64,000 nucleotides of DNA, from contig JACKAA010000004.1 in assembly GCA_020635275.1 (NCBI GenBank), forward strand, positions 548,079 to 612,078, in the 5' to 3' direction. Position 1 is the stretch's first letter. Every line of letters starts with the position of its first letter. The translations under genes were made by a program, and so were the position numbers. The notes under the pieces are model-generated. The model made no database searches. It was not told the DNA's origin and saw only the letters and a list, made by a program, of their open reading frames with translations. Of this stretch, positions 25,316 to 34,027 are shown in pieces. Origin of the DNA: Ignavibacteriales bacterium. GTDB lineage: Bacteria > Bacteroidota > Ignavibacteria > Ignavibacteriales > Melioribacteraceae.

Positions 25316-26924
25316 CAATCAAAATACAATTTTTTGGAATTTCTGGTTTAACTAATAATGTACTTTCTTTAGTTAAAAAAACTTTTCCGGGCTCCATTCC
25401 TTTTTTCTTGTAGACAAATTTTGCTAATGTGTAAGAAACCGGAGCAGTACCAGCAGTTTTTGCTTTACTATAATATGCAGCTAATGAAGCCCCTTTTTTA
25501 ATAATGTCTTTTGGAATTCCTTCTTTTACATTATCGACTCTAATTACAACATGAGAGCCTGGTAATCCTCTTGCATGAAACCAATAATCATTTTGCTTGG
25601 CAAACTTAACAGATAGGTAATCATTACTTTTACTATCTCTGCCGACAAAAACATGATATGTATCATCTATAATATAATGCCAAAATTTAAATTTTAATCC
25701 TGAATCCATTTTAATAATATTATCTTTTTTAATAATTAATTTTTTATGTAATCGTTCAAAATCAACTTCTGAATTTGTTTTTTTATAAATATCATAATCT
25801 TCTTTTAATGAATCATATTTTTCTTTTGTAAAATTATATAACTCTACTGATTTCTTATAATTTACTTTTTCATCTTTTGCTTTTTCAAAATATTTATCAA
25901 TATTTTCTTTTGGTCCAAATTTAGGATTTAGTGTAATTTTAACTTTTTGAGAATTATTAAAATTCTCTAAAATTATTTCATCCATACCTTTTGAAATTTT
26001 ATGAATATTTCCCAAAAGTAAATTTGCCTTATTATAATATTTTTCCTCTTTAGATCCTTCATTAACTCTTGATGAAAGTTTATTTAACTTATTTGCAGTA
26101 TTAGATAATTCTTTATCAAAGAATTTATCAAGATCTTTTAAGTAATTTGATTTTGCATTCTCCTTATAAAAAGACCTTAAATAAAATTGTAATGCCGAAT
26201 TATAATCATTGAAGATAGAAAAATCAGTAAGAACCATTGATTTAAATCTATTTGGAATAAACACAACTTTCCCAAGATCAGCGTTGAATCCAACTTTTAT
26301 TTTATCCGAAATTATTTCGTTCACAATTTCAATAAAAATATCCAAAATATTTCTTTCAGCTTTATTATCAATTCTAAAATTAATTTCATTTTTAATTTCA
26401 CTTGAAATCATTGGGAATTGTTTTTTTAATTCCGTAAAATTTGTTGTAATATTAGAAATATTTTCCGGTAGAGTTAATGTTAAATCATTAGTAAAATTTA
26501 TTTTATTAAATTCTTCACTTGCAGTAAATTTTGATTTTTTAAAAGAATATTCTTCATCGTTGTTTACTAAAAATATATTAGTGTTATTTCCTCTTACAGA
26601 ATAGTAAATGTTATAATTCTCCAATTGTATTTTGATAATTCTATCATTTTCTGCAATTGTTAAATTGTTTATTCTTTTATGAATAACCTCAGGGAAAAAA
26701 TGAACGACATTTTTTTTTGCCTTATGATGTTCATTTTTAATAAATATGTAAGGTGAATTTGGGTTAGTTGAAATAATTAAATGCCGTAAGGGAAAATCAT
26801 TAGTCGGGATTGAAAAAAAAAGATTGTTCTTCTCTTGTGAAAAACAATCTAAAATTTCTGTATCAAGTATAAATTTATTTAATTCCCTAATTGACCTTAA
26901 TAAGTAAAAGTAATTTTTAAACAT
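25308..26924 (-). CDS. rqcH: NFACT family protein, RqcH/Rqc2-like ribosome quality control factor
   Basis: A 538-residue protein, near the usual 560-580 of bacterial RqcH. NFACT-N spans about 1-200 and contains a DR pair (D94-R95 in AENDRIIKIQ), the motif needed for alanine tailing. A long coiled-coil middle lies at about 260-410. NFACT-R is at the C-terminus with YWFHARGLPGSHVVIRVDN and AAYYSKAKTAGTAPVSYT. RqcH binds obstructed 50S subunits and adds C-terminal alanines to stalled peptides; fibronectin-binding labels for the family are older. Cytosolic. Placed mid-operon after a GlmU-like gene. The family is clear; the activity is inferred from the DR motif. Confidence 0.88.
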   Translation of the reverse strand: MFKNYFYLLRSIRELNKFILDTEILDCFSQEKNNLFFSIPTNDFPLRHLIISTNPNSPYIFIKNEHHKAKKNVVHFFPEVIHKRINNLTIAENDRIIKIQLENYNIYYSVRGNNTNIFLVNNDEEYSFKKSKFTASEEFNKINFTNDLTLTLPENISNITTNFTELKKQFPMISSEIKNEINFRIDNKAERNILDIFIEIVNEIISDKIKVGFNADLGKVVFIPNRFKSMVLTDFSIFNDYNSALQFYLRSFYKENAKSNYLKDLDKFFDKELSNTANKLNKLSSRVNEGSKEEKYYNKANLLLGNIHKISKGMDEIILENFNNSQKVKITLNPKFGPKENIDKYFEKAKDEKVNYKKSVELYNFTKEKYDSLKEDYDIYKKTNSEVDFERLHKKLIIKKDNIIKMDSGLKFKFWHYIIDDTYHVFVGRDSKSNDYLSVKFAKQNDYWFHARGLPGSHVVIRVDNVKEGIPKDIIKKGASLAAYYSKAKTAGTAPVSYTLAKFVYKKKGMEPGKVFLTKESTLLVKPEIPKNCILIDE

Positions 26925-26943
26925 TTGAAATATATCATATCAA

Positions 26944-28197
26944 CTATTTTGGGAATCCAAGTGATCTTCTTTCTTGTTCAGTTAATTTAAATACTGTCTT
27001 AAATAATTCCTTATCAATATCTGTTAAAACAACGTTCCTTCTCTGCATCACTCTTTCAGCAACTTCAATACTTCTATCAATATCAAAAGTTGTTAAAGCA
27101 TCCGATCCCCCCCAGCAAAACGAAGGCATATATTTTGGAGGAAAAGATCCTCCAAAAACATTTGTTGAAACACCTACAACTGTTCCGGTATTGAAAGAAG
27201 TGTTAATTGCAGCTTTTGAGTGATCGCCAATTGTCAATCCAACAAATTGTCTTCCGCTATCAATTAATTTATTATTTACATAAACTTTTATGTTGCCGTA
27301 ATTATTTTTTAAGTCGCTATTTGTTGTACCGGCACCAAAGTTTACCCAAGAACCTAAATATGAATTTCCTAAAAACCCGTTATGCTGTTTGTTGGAATAA
27401 CTATGAATTATTGTGTTCTCAATTTCACCACCAACTTTGCTAACTTTTCCAACACTCGTGTTATGATAAATTGTAGCACTCATTTTTACAATTGAGTTTT
27501 GACCAATAAAAGTGGGCCCTTGAATTGAAGCGTTTGACATTATTAATACATCATCGCCAATATAAATAGGTCCATTTTCTGCGTCAAGAACAACGCCCGG
27601 TTTTATTGTTACATTATTTCCAATGAAAATATTTTCTTTTTGCAAAAAATAAACACCGGGATATTCTTTTAATTGATTGTCATTCTCACCAGCCAGTTTT
27701 TCATAATCTCTTATTAATTCTTGTTCATTATATTTTATTAGGTCCCAAGGGTAATCAATAATTGTAACATTAATTTCTTTTTTAGGTACATCTGGAAAAT
27801 CATTAATTGAAAGTACATCCTTAAGTGAGTTGCTGACAGTTTCTAAATTTTTACCGCTTAATCTTGCTCCAATAAAATTATTACCTGAAACAAATATTTC
27901 GTCTTTACCTTCAAAGGGAACTTCATTATGAAAGTTATCATCAACTAAAATTCTGCCATTTAGAAAAAGCATTGAATCAGATTTAATGTGTTCAACAATT
28001 TCATCTGGATAATTTTGCTTTATTAAATTTCTTAAATAAGAGCGTGTATTAAGTTCAACTCTAATATCAGGATAATTTCTTCTTATTTTTCTATGAAGAG
28101 AAAGAATGCCGCATTTTAGATGGTATGAGGGTCTAAAATAAGTTAATGGCTGAAGTTGCTGATATTGCTCATCTTCGAAGATACAAATACTTTTCAA
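26944..28197 (-). CDS. GlmU-like sugar nucleotidyltransferase/acyltransferase protein
   Basis: A 417-residue protein. The N-terminal part (about 1-170) resembles the divergent GlmU N-terminal superfamily found in Bacteroidota (CIFEDEQYQQLQPLTYFRPSY). From about 185 to 350 there are left-handed beta-helix hexapeptides typical of GlmU and related acyltransferases (IFIGNNVTIKPGVVLDA, GPIYIGDDVLIMSNASI, NSYLGSWVNFGAGTTNSDL). This suggests N-acetylglucosamine-1-phosphate acetylation/uridylylation or a related sugar-phosphate reaction. Directly downstream of nagB (15 bases), consistent with amino-sugar metabolism. The pyrophosphorylase signature GxGTRM is not seen, so nucleotidyl transfer is uncertain. 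Confidence 0.82.
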   Translation of the reverse strand: MKSICIFEDEQYQQLQPLTYFRPSYHLKCGILSLHRKIRRNYPDIRVELNTRSYLRNLIKQNYPDEIVEHIKSDSMLFLNGRILVDDNFHNEVPFEGKDEIFVSGNNFIGARLSGKNLETVSNSLKDVLSINDFPDVPKKEINVTIIDYPWDLIKYNEQELIRDYEKLAGENDNQLKEYPGVYFLQKENIFIGNNVTIKPGVVLDAENGPIYIGDDVLIMSNASIQGPTFIGQNSIVKMSATIYHNTSVGKVSKVGGEIENTIIHSYSNKQHNGFLGNSYLGSWVNFGAGTTNSDLKNNYGNIKVYVNNKLIDSGRQFVGLTIGDHSKAAINTSFNTGTVVGVSTNVFGGSFPPKYMPSFCWGGSDALTTFDIDRSIEVAERVMQRRNVVLTDIDKELFKTVFKLTEQERRSLGFPK

Positions 28198-28212
28198 TTT
28201 TACTCTCGTATT

Positions 28213-28980
28213 TTATTCAAAAATTATTGTTTCCCATGTATCTACATATGTTCCTTTTAATTTTGAAGCCGCCGGTTTATCAATTATAACAAAAGCTTCT
28301 TTATGCATTTGAATTATACTTGCCGGACACATAGCTGTTAAGGGTCCTTCTACAGCTGATTTAATTGCTTCAGCTTTTGAATCACCTGATGCCACTAAAA
28401 GAAGTTCTTTGGCATCCATAATAGTTCCAACGCCCATTGTAATTGCATATTTCGGTACATCTTCTTCATTTTCAAAAAATCTTTTATTATCCGCTCTTGT
28501 AGTGGAAGTCAATGTTTTTATTCTTGTTCTTGAACCTAATGACGAACCGGGTTCATTAAAAGCAATATGTCCGTTTGCCCCAATACCTAAAACTTGAATG
28601 TCAATACCTCCAAAACTTTTTATTCGTTCTTCGTACCAGCTGCAAAATATTTTAAAATCTTTTGCCATGCCATGAGGTACGTGAATATAACGTGGATCAA
28701 TATTTATTTCATCAAAAAAGTTTTTTTGCATAAAGTAATGATAACTTTGATCATGAGATGGGGGAAGACCGACATATTCATCTAAATTAAATGTAGTAAC
28801 TTTTGAAAAGTCTAATCCCTCATATTTATGCAATCTAATAAGTTCTTTATATAATCCAAGTGGAGTACTTCCAGTTGCTAATCCTAAAACTAAATTTGGT
28901 TTTTTCTTTAATCTGTCAGCCACAACTTTTGCAGCTTCTTCACTTAATTTATCATAATTACTTTTTACAATTACTAACAT
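28213..28980 (-). CDS. nagB: Glucosamine-6-phosphate deaminase
   Basis: A 255-residue enzyme converting glucosamine-6-phosphate to fructose-6-phosphate and ammonia. Seen: LGLATGSTPLGLYKELIRLH (phosphate binding), TFNLDEYVGLPPSHDQSYHYFM (catalytic Asp), LGIGANGHIAFNEPGSSL (catalytic His/Glu), and TMGVGTIMDAKELLL. Length is typical. Sits 12 bases after the POT transporter gene and just before the GlmU-like gene, while nagA lies on the other strand at 32025. Together these suggest use or recycling of amino sugars. Confidence 0.96.
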   Translation of the reverse strand: MLVIVKSNYDKLSEEAAKVVADRLKKKPNLVLGLATGSTPLGLYKELIRLHKYEGLDFSKVTTFNLDEYVGLPPSHDQSYHYFMQKNFFDEINIDPRYIHVPHGMAKDFKIFCSWYEERIKSFGGIDIQVLGIGANGHIAFNEPGSSLGSRTRIKTLTSTTRADNKRFFENEEDVPKYAITMGVGTIMDAKELLLVASGDSKAEAIKSAVEGPLTAMCPASIIQMHKEAFVIIDKPAASKLKGTYVDTWETIIFE

Positions 28981-28992
28981 GTTAAAATCTCC

Positions 28993-30495
28993 TTAAGCAG
29001 TAGCTCTTTTTAATTTTTTTAAGGTCAGAACAACCATTAATGCTGCTAATGATGCACAAACAATTAGAATTAAGAAAAATTGCCACAATTCCCATTCTTG
29101 ATAATATCTTCCGACAAAACCTGCAAGATAATTACCAACTGCAGTCGCTCCAAACCAACCTCCCATTAGTAAACCCTTCATTTTTGGAGGGGCAACTTTT
29201 GAAACAAACGATAAACCCATTGGACTAAGATGTAATTCAGCAATTGTTAGTGTAAAGTAAGTTGAGATTAAATAAAATGGGCTAACTGTAATTGCTGAAG
29301 TTCCTCCATTGAGTGAATAGACCGGATCTAATCCAATTGAAGCAAAAACCATAATAACATATGCTAATGCTGTTATTAACATTCCAATACCAATTTTTGC
29401 CGGTGAAGAAGGTTCTTTACCTCTTTTATTAAGAAAAGCAAACATTCCAACAATTACAGGTGTCATTAAAACAATAAACATTGGATTAAAAGCTTGAAAT
29501 TGTTCAGGTGAAATTTGTCCGGTTTCCGGTAGAGAATTAAATTTATAAACTAAAGTAGCCAATCCAACTAAACTTAATACACTTCCTATTGATTTGGATT
29601 TAGGAGTTGATCCTTTTTTAAGAATAGCAGTTACGCCAAAAATTATAAATAAAATTGCATGCAACCCAATTACATCAAAAAGTAAAAATGTTAATTTACC
29701 AACTACCGGATGTGTGTAATCTCTAGCAAATAATGATAAAGCTGCACCATTTTGATGGAACGCCATCCAAAAAAATATTACAATTCCAAAAATTGTAAGT
29801 AATGCTACAATTCTTTCTTTTTCCTGTTCTTTAGTTAAAATAACATCTTTTTCATTATTTGTTTCTTTTTTAGATTGATAATCTGCGTCTTTATATCTTT
29901 TCTTAAATAATAAAAATATAATCAATGAAAAAATCATCCCAACGGAAGCAATGCCAAATCCGGCATTATAACCTTGGGCTAAAGTTGTACCAAAATTTTC
30001 CATAAAAAAGTTTTTAATTCCTGCTGCCGCAAATGGAGCATAAAAAGCGCCAATATTTATCCCCATATAAAAAATATTAAACCCAGCATCTTTAAGTGAA
30101 ATTTCAGAATGATTATATAAATTACCAACTAGAACAGAAATATTTGCTTTAAACAATCCATTGCCAACTGCTACAACAGCTAAAGCTGCAAATAATAAAA
30201 AAGGTTCATCAGTCGGAATAGCCATCATTCCATATCCTACACCCATTGTTATTGCACCCAAAGTTATAGTTTTACCATAACCTAAAATGTTGTCCGCAAT
30301 CCAACCTCCAATTATTGGTGTAAAATAAACAGCAGCTAAAAATATTCCATATATATTTGTTACGGTTGCTTGGTCCCATCCAAAATTTTCTTGAAGGTAA
30401 TACACAAAAATTGCCAGCATTGTGTAAAAACCAAATCGCTCCCACATTTCTGTAAAAAATAAAACCGGTAGACCTTTGGGATGCTTATTAAACAT
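28993..30495 (-). CDS. POT family proton-dependent oligopeptide transporter
   Basis: A 500-residue MFS protein of the POT/PTR family with about 14 hydrophobic helices. The family signature is at the N-terminus: LFFTEMWERFGFYTMLAIFVYYLQ (with the E-x2-E-R-F/Y-like motif), and a second POT signature region has FNIFYMGINIGAFYAPF. The C-terminal half has LISTYFTLTIAELHLSPMGLSFV, also typical. Imports di- or tripeptides with protons. First gene of the minus-strand run ending at GT9. Divergent from the PASTA gene, with a 138-base intergenic region that should hold both promoters. Confidence 0.93.
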   Translation of the reverse strand: MFNKHPKGLPVLFFTEMWERFGFYTMLAIFVYYLQENFGWDQATVTNIYGIFLAAVYFTPIIGGWIADNILGYGKTITLGAITMGVGYGMMAIPTDEPFLLFAALAVVAVGNGLFKANISVLVGNLYNHSEISLKDAGFNIFYMGINIGAFYAPFAAAGIKNFFMENFGTTLAQGYNAGFGIASVGMIFSLIIFLLFKKRYKDADYQSKKETNNEKDVILTKEQEKERIVALLTIFGIVIFFWMAFHQNGAALSLFARDYTHPVVGKLTFLLFDVIGLHAILFIIFGVTAILKKGSTPKSKSIGSVLSLVGLATLVYKFNSLPETGQISPEQFQAFNPMFIVLMTPVIVGMFAFLNKRGKEPSSPAKIGIGMLITALAYVIMVFASIGLDPVYSLNGGTSAITVSPFYLISTYFTLTIAELHLSPMGLSFVSKVAPPKMKGLLMGGWFGATAVGNYLAGFVGRYYQEWELWQFFLILIVCASLAALMVVLTLKKLKRATA

Positions 30496-30633
30496 AAAAA
30501 CTCCTATTTTTGAAAATGAAAACTATTTACAGTATCTGATAAATTTGTTATAATTTAACAAAATTACGATATTTTACTTACAATAAAAAATATTAAGTTG
30601 TTATAAAAAAGGTCATTTGATATATTTGTACGA
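30496..30633. promoter_or_regulatory. Divergent promoter region between POT transporter and PASTA gene
   Basis: AT-rich 138-base gap between two divergently transcribed units (minus-strand operon 30495 to 22925 and plus-strand operon from 30634). Promoters for both are expected here. I could not pick a convincing consensus promoter by eye, because this phylum uses Bacteroidota-like elements that are hard to tell from AT-rich background. Confidence 0.45.
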
Positions 30634-31365
30634 ATGAAACCAATAATTAAAAAAATACTTATCTGGGGAATGATTGCAACAGCTTTACTTGCAATCTTTG
30701 CTTTTATTGCAGACATTTTTATAATGCCGTGGTATGTAAAAAGTGAAGAAGTTAAAGTACCAAATGTTGTTGGTATGAGTAAAGAGCAAGCCTCCGATCT
30801 TCTATCAGATAACAATCTAAATGTAATAACTGAAGGGCCTCGCTATAGTGAAGAATTTCCTATCGATCATATTATTTACCAAAAGCCTGAAGCCGGATCT
30901 ATTGTTAAGGTTAACAGAAGAGTTTATATTGTAGTAAGTGGGGGAATACCAATTACGAAAATGCCGAATGTTCTTAATAGAACTTTACGTGATGCAAAAA
31001 ATACAATTGAAAGATTGGGATTTGAAATTGCTGAAATTACTCAAGTAAAATCTGAAGAACCTGCTAATACTGTAATTGAACAATATCCCAAAGAAGGCGG
31101 TAGTCTTAAGAAAGGTACACGTGTTGAATTAAAGGTTAGTGTTGGTCCAAACATAGGTATGGTAAGAGTTCCGGATTTACTTGGACTATCTTTTAAAGAA
31201 GCTGAAACTATTTTGGCAAGTAACTCTTTGATTATTGGTAAAATTACTTATCAGGATTCAAGAAATTTATTACCAAATACGGTTGTCGCACAATTTCCGG
31301 CAAAAAATAGTCTTATAAATACAGGTGAAACTGTAGATTTATTTATTACAAAAAATCAAAATTAA
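30634..31365 (+). CDS. PASTA domain protein (no kinase domain)
   Basis: A 243-residue protein with one N-terminal membrane helix (about 5-30) and three PASTA repeats, at about 36-102 (KVPNVVGMSKEQASDLL), 108-172 (KMPNVLNRTLRDAKNTIERLG) and 176-241 (RVPDLLGLSFKEAETIL). PASTA domains bind peptidoglycan or uncrosslinked stem peptides, usually on Ser/Thr kinases or penicillin-binding proteins. Here neither a kinase nor a transpeptidase is attached. Probably periplasmic and membrane-anchored, with a cell-wall role. Followed by rpe after one base. Confidence 0.87.
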   Translation: MKPIIKKILIWGMIATALLAIFAFIADIFIMPWYVKSEEVKVPNVVGMSKEQASDLLSDNNLNVITEGPRYSEEFPIDHIIYQKPEAGSIVKVNRRVYIVVSGGIPITKMPNVLNRTLRDAKNTIERLGFEIAEITQVKSEEPANTVIEQYPKEGGSLKKGTRVELKVSVGPNIGMVRVPDLLGLSFKEAETILASNSLIIGKITYQDSRNLLPNTVVAQFPAKNSLINTGETVDLFITKNQN

Positions 31366-31366
31366 T

Positions 31367-32020
31367 ATGAGTTTATTAGCCCCATCCATTCTTGCAGCAG
31401 ATTTTTCTAATCTTGCACAACAAATTAGAGCAGTAGAATTAGGCAATGCAGATATAATTCATTGTGATATTATGGATGGAAAATTTGTCCCCAATATTAC
31501 TTTCGGACCTAAAATTGTTGCTACTGTAAATAAGTTAACCAAACTGCCAATTGATGTTCATTTAATGATTGAACAACCCCAGAATATAATAAAAGATTTT
31601 ATTAACTCAGGTGCTGATTATATTACAGTTCACCAGGAAGAAGTAATTCATTTAGACAGGATTATTAATTTAATAAAAGAAAATGGAGCAAAAGCAGGAG
31701 TATCAATAAATCCTTCAACTCCAATTGAATCGTTATTTCCTATACTGCATTTAACTGATTTAATTTTAGTTATGTCTGTAAATCCTGGTTTTGGCGGTCA
31801 AAAATTTTTAGATTATACTTTAGAAAAAGTAAGATCGCTTAAGCAATTAAAAACTGAAAAAGATTACAATTTTCAAATAGAACTAGACGGCGGTGTAAAT
31901 GCCGAAAATATTGTTGAAATTAAAAATGCAGGATGTGATATAATTGTAGCTGGAACTGCAGTTTTCAAAAATGAAAATATAACAGAAACTACCACTAAAC
32001 TTAAAAATTTAATTATATAA
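31367..32020 (+). CDS. rpe: Ribulose-phosphate 3-epimerase
   Basis: A 217-residue TIM-barrel enzyme of the pentose phosphate pathway interconverting ribulose-5-phosphate and xylulose-5-phosphate. Seen: APSILAADFSNLAQQI, the metal site HCDIMDGKFVPNITFGP, DVHLMIEQP, VMSVNPGFGGQKF and QIELDGGVNAENI. Full length and typical. Starts one base after the PASTA gene stop and is followed by nagA after four bases, so it is part of a compact plus-strand operon. Confidence 0.97.
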   Translation: MSLLAPSILAADFSNLAQQIRAVELGNADIIHCDIMDGKFVPNITFGPKIVATVNKLTKLPIDVHLMIEQPQNIIKDFINSGADYITVHQEEVIHLDRIINLIKENGAKAGVSINPSTPIESLFPILHLTDLILVMSVNPGFGGQKFLDYTLEKVRSLKQLKTEKDYNFQIELDGGVNAENIVEIKNAGCDIIVAGTAVFKNENITETTTKLKNLII

Positions 32021-32024
32021 AATT

Positions 32025-33194
32025 ATGAATCTAGATTTAGCATTTGTCGGTGCCGATATTGTTACACCATTTAGAATAGTTAAGAAAGGTGTACTAACAA
32101 CTAAAAAAGAAAGAATTTACCATGTTGGTCCTGAAAGTAAAAATGATTATTCAGGAGCACAAAAAATATTTGAATTAAAAGATAAATATATTGTCCCTGG
32201 ATTTATTGATTTGCTGGTTCATGGCGGTGCCGGTGGTTATGGATTTTCTGATGAATCAATTGAAAGCATTGAAAAAATAAGTAATTATTTTCTCAAACAA
32301 GGATCAACATCACTCTTAGCTAGTTTACACGCAAAACCAAAACAAGCTTTATTGGATGATTTACAACGTGTCGGTCGTTATATTAAGTCTAATCCCGACT
32401 CCAATATTGTTGGTATTCATATGGAAGGACCGTATTTAAATCCTGAATTAAAAGGTGCTATGAATGCTAATTACCTTTGGAAACCAAGTATTGCTTCATT
32501 TAAGGAAATGTGGAAAGCATCTGAAAAAACAATGAAGATGATGACAATATCACCAGAACTTGATGGAGCATTGGATGTAATAAGGGAAGCGTCATTTCAC
32601 GGCGTAGTTTGTTCAATTGGTCACTCTACTGCAAGTTATGAAATTGTTGATTTGGCAATTGATAACGGTGCAGCGCATGTAACACATATGTTTAATGCAA
32701 TGAAACCAATGCAACATAGAAATCCGGGTGTAGCAACTGCCGCTTTACTAAGAGATGAATTAAAGATTCAATTGATTGCAGATACTTATCACGTTCATCC
32801 AGCGACAATGGAATTTCTGATGAAATCAAAGACACCTAAAGGTATAGTTTTAATAACTGATTCAATTAGAGTTGGCGGTATGCACGAAGGTGAAGCAACA
32901 CAATTTTCTGATCAGAAAGTGACATTGTCTGGAAATAAAGCCGTAATGGAAGATGGTACAATTGCCGGGAGCACGTTAACTTTAAATAGAGCTATAAAGA
33001 ATATTTTGGAAACTACGGGAGCAAAGTTGACTGATGCTACCCGAATGGCTACTGTTAATCCAGCAAAAGTTATTAAGCTGGATAAAGGAATTCTTTCTAG
33101 TGGAAAACCAGCAGATTTTGTTGTTTTAAATAGAGACTTTGATGTAGAAATGACAATTATGAATGGTGAAATTAGATATACAAAACTTGACTAA
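32025..33194 (+). CDS. nagA: N-acetylglucosamine-6-phosphate deacetylase
   Basis: A 389-residue amidohydrolase releasing acetate from GlcNAc-6-phosphate to give glucosamine-6-phosphate for NagB. Seen: PGFIDLLVHGGAGGYGFSD (59-77), the metal Glu in GIHMEGPYLNPE, IGHSTA and VTHMFNAMKPMQHRNPG (metal His), and catalytic Asp in ITDSIRVGG. The usual H-x-H after the first strand is L64-V-H66, so the first histidine is missing. This resembles mononuclear enzymes of the E. coli kind, which also lack it. Lies in a plus-strand operon, while nagB is about 3 kb away on the other strand. Confidence 0.93.
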   Translation: MNLDLAFVGADIVTPFRIVKKGVLTTKKERIYHVGPESKNDYSGAQKIFELKDKYIVPGFIDLLVHGGAGGYGFSDESIESIEKISNYFLKQGSTSLLASLHAKPKQALLDDLQRVGRYIKSNPDSNIVGIHMEGPYLNPELKGAMNANYLWKPSIASFKEMWKASEKTMKMMTISPELDGALDVIREASFHGVVCSIGHSTASYEIVDLAIDNGAAHVTHMFNAMKPMQHRNPGVATAALLRDELKIQLIADTYHVHPATMEFLMKSKTPKGIVLITDSIRVGGMHEGEATQFSDQKVTLSGNKAVMEDGTIAGSTLTLNRAIKNILETTGAKLTDATRMATVNPAKVIKLDKGILSSGKPADFVVLNRDFDVEMTIMNGEIRYTKLD

Positions 33195-33202
33195 CTTTTA
33201 GA

Positions 33203-34027
33203 TTGAACGACATTTACAGTAAAATAATTTCTACAAACGTTCCATTAATAATGGGAATTGTAAATGTCACTCCAGACTCATTCTCTGACGGAGGTAAATA
33301 TTATTCTCACACTAAAGCTGTTGAACATTCCTTAAAATTATTAAATGATGGTGCGGATATAATTGATATTGGTGGCGAATCAACAAGACCTGGAGCTGAA
33401 AAAGTTAGTGAAAATGAAGAAATTGATAGAGTATTGTCTGTAATTCAAACTTTAAAAAATGAAAAACAAGAAGTTACAATTTCTATTGATTCTACAAAAT
33501 CTAAAGTTGTTGAAGAATCATTAAAAATGGGAGCAAACATTATAAATGATATTAGCGGTGGACAATTTGATAATAATATGTTTAATGTTGCTTCAAAATA
33601 CAATGTGCCCATTGTAATAATGCATATTAAAGGTGAACCAAAAAATATGCAGCAAAATCCGCATTATAATAATGTAATTTCTGAAATAAGTTCTTATTTT
33701 GAAAAGCGAATTGAAAATGCTAGAGAAAATAATGTAAACAAAATAATCTTAGATCCGGGTATTGGATTTGGAAAAAGAGTTGAAGATAATTATGAAATTT
33801 TAATTCGATTGAAAGACTTTAATAAATTTAATTATCCAATTTTAGTTGGTGTATCAAAGAAATCATTTTTGGGAAAATCTTTAAATTTAGAAGTTAGTGA
33901 AAGAGAAAATGCATCGGTTATATCTGAAACTATTGCTTGTTGTAATGGTGCAAAAATTATTAGAACTCACAATGTTAAAAATGCAGTTGAAATAAAAAAA
34001 ATATTCTCGAACTTAAATAGAAACTAA
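33203..34027 (+). CDS. folP: Dihydropteroate synthase
   Basis: A 274-residue enzyme joining p-aminobenzoate to hydroxymethyl-dihydropterin in folate synthesis. Seen: IMGIVNVTPDSFSDGGKYY (pterin loop), DIIDIGGESTRPGAEKVS, SIDSTKSKVVEESLKMG, NDISGG, ILDPGIGFGKRVEDNYEIL and VGVSKKSFLGK. The start is a TTG at 33203, eight bases after the nagA stop; no in-frame ATG precedes the conserved core. The stop overlaps the cdaA ATG by one base (TAATG). Confidence 0.96.
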   Translation: MNDIYSKIISTNVPLIMGIVNVTPDSFSDGGKYYSHTKAVEHSLKLLNDGADIIDIGGESTRPGAEKVSENEEIDRVLSVIQTLKNEKQEVTISIDSTKSKVVEESLKMGANIINDISGGQFDNNMFNVASKYNVPIVIMHIKGEPKNMQQNPHYNNVISEISSYFEKRIENARENNVNKIILDPGIGFGKRVEDNYEILIRLKDFNKFNYPILVGVSKKSFLGKSLNLEVSERENASVISETIACCNGAKIIRTHNVKNAVEIKKIFSNLNRN

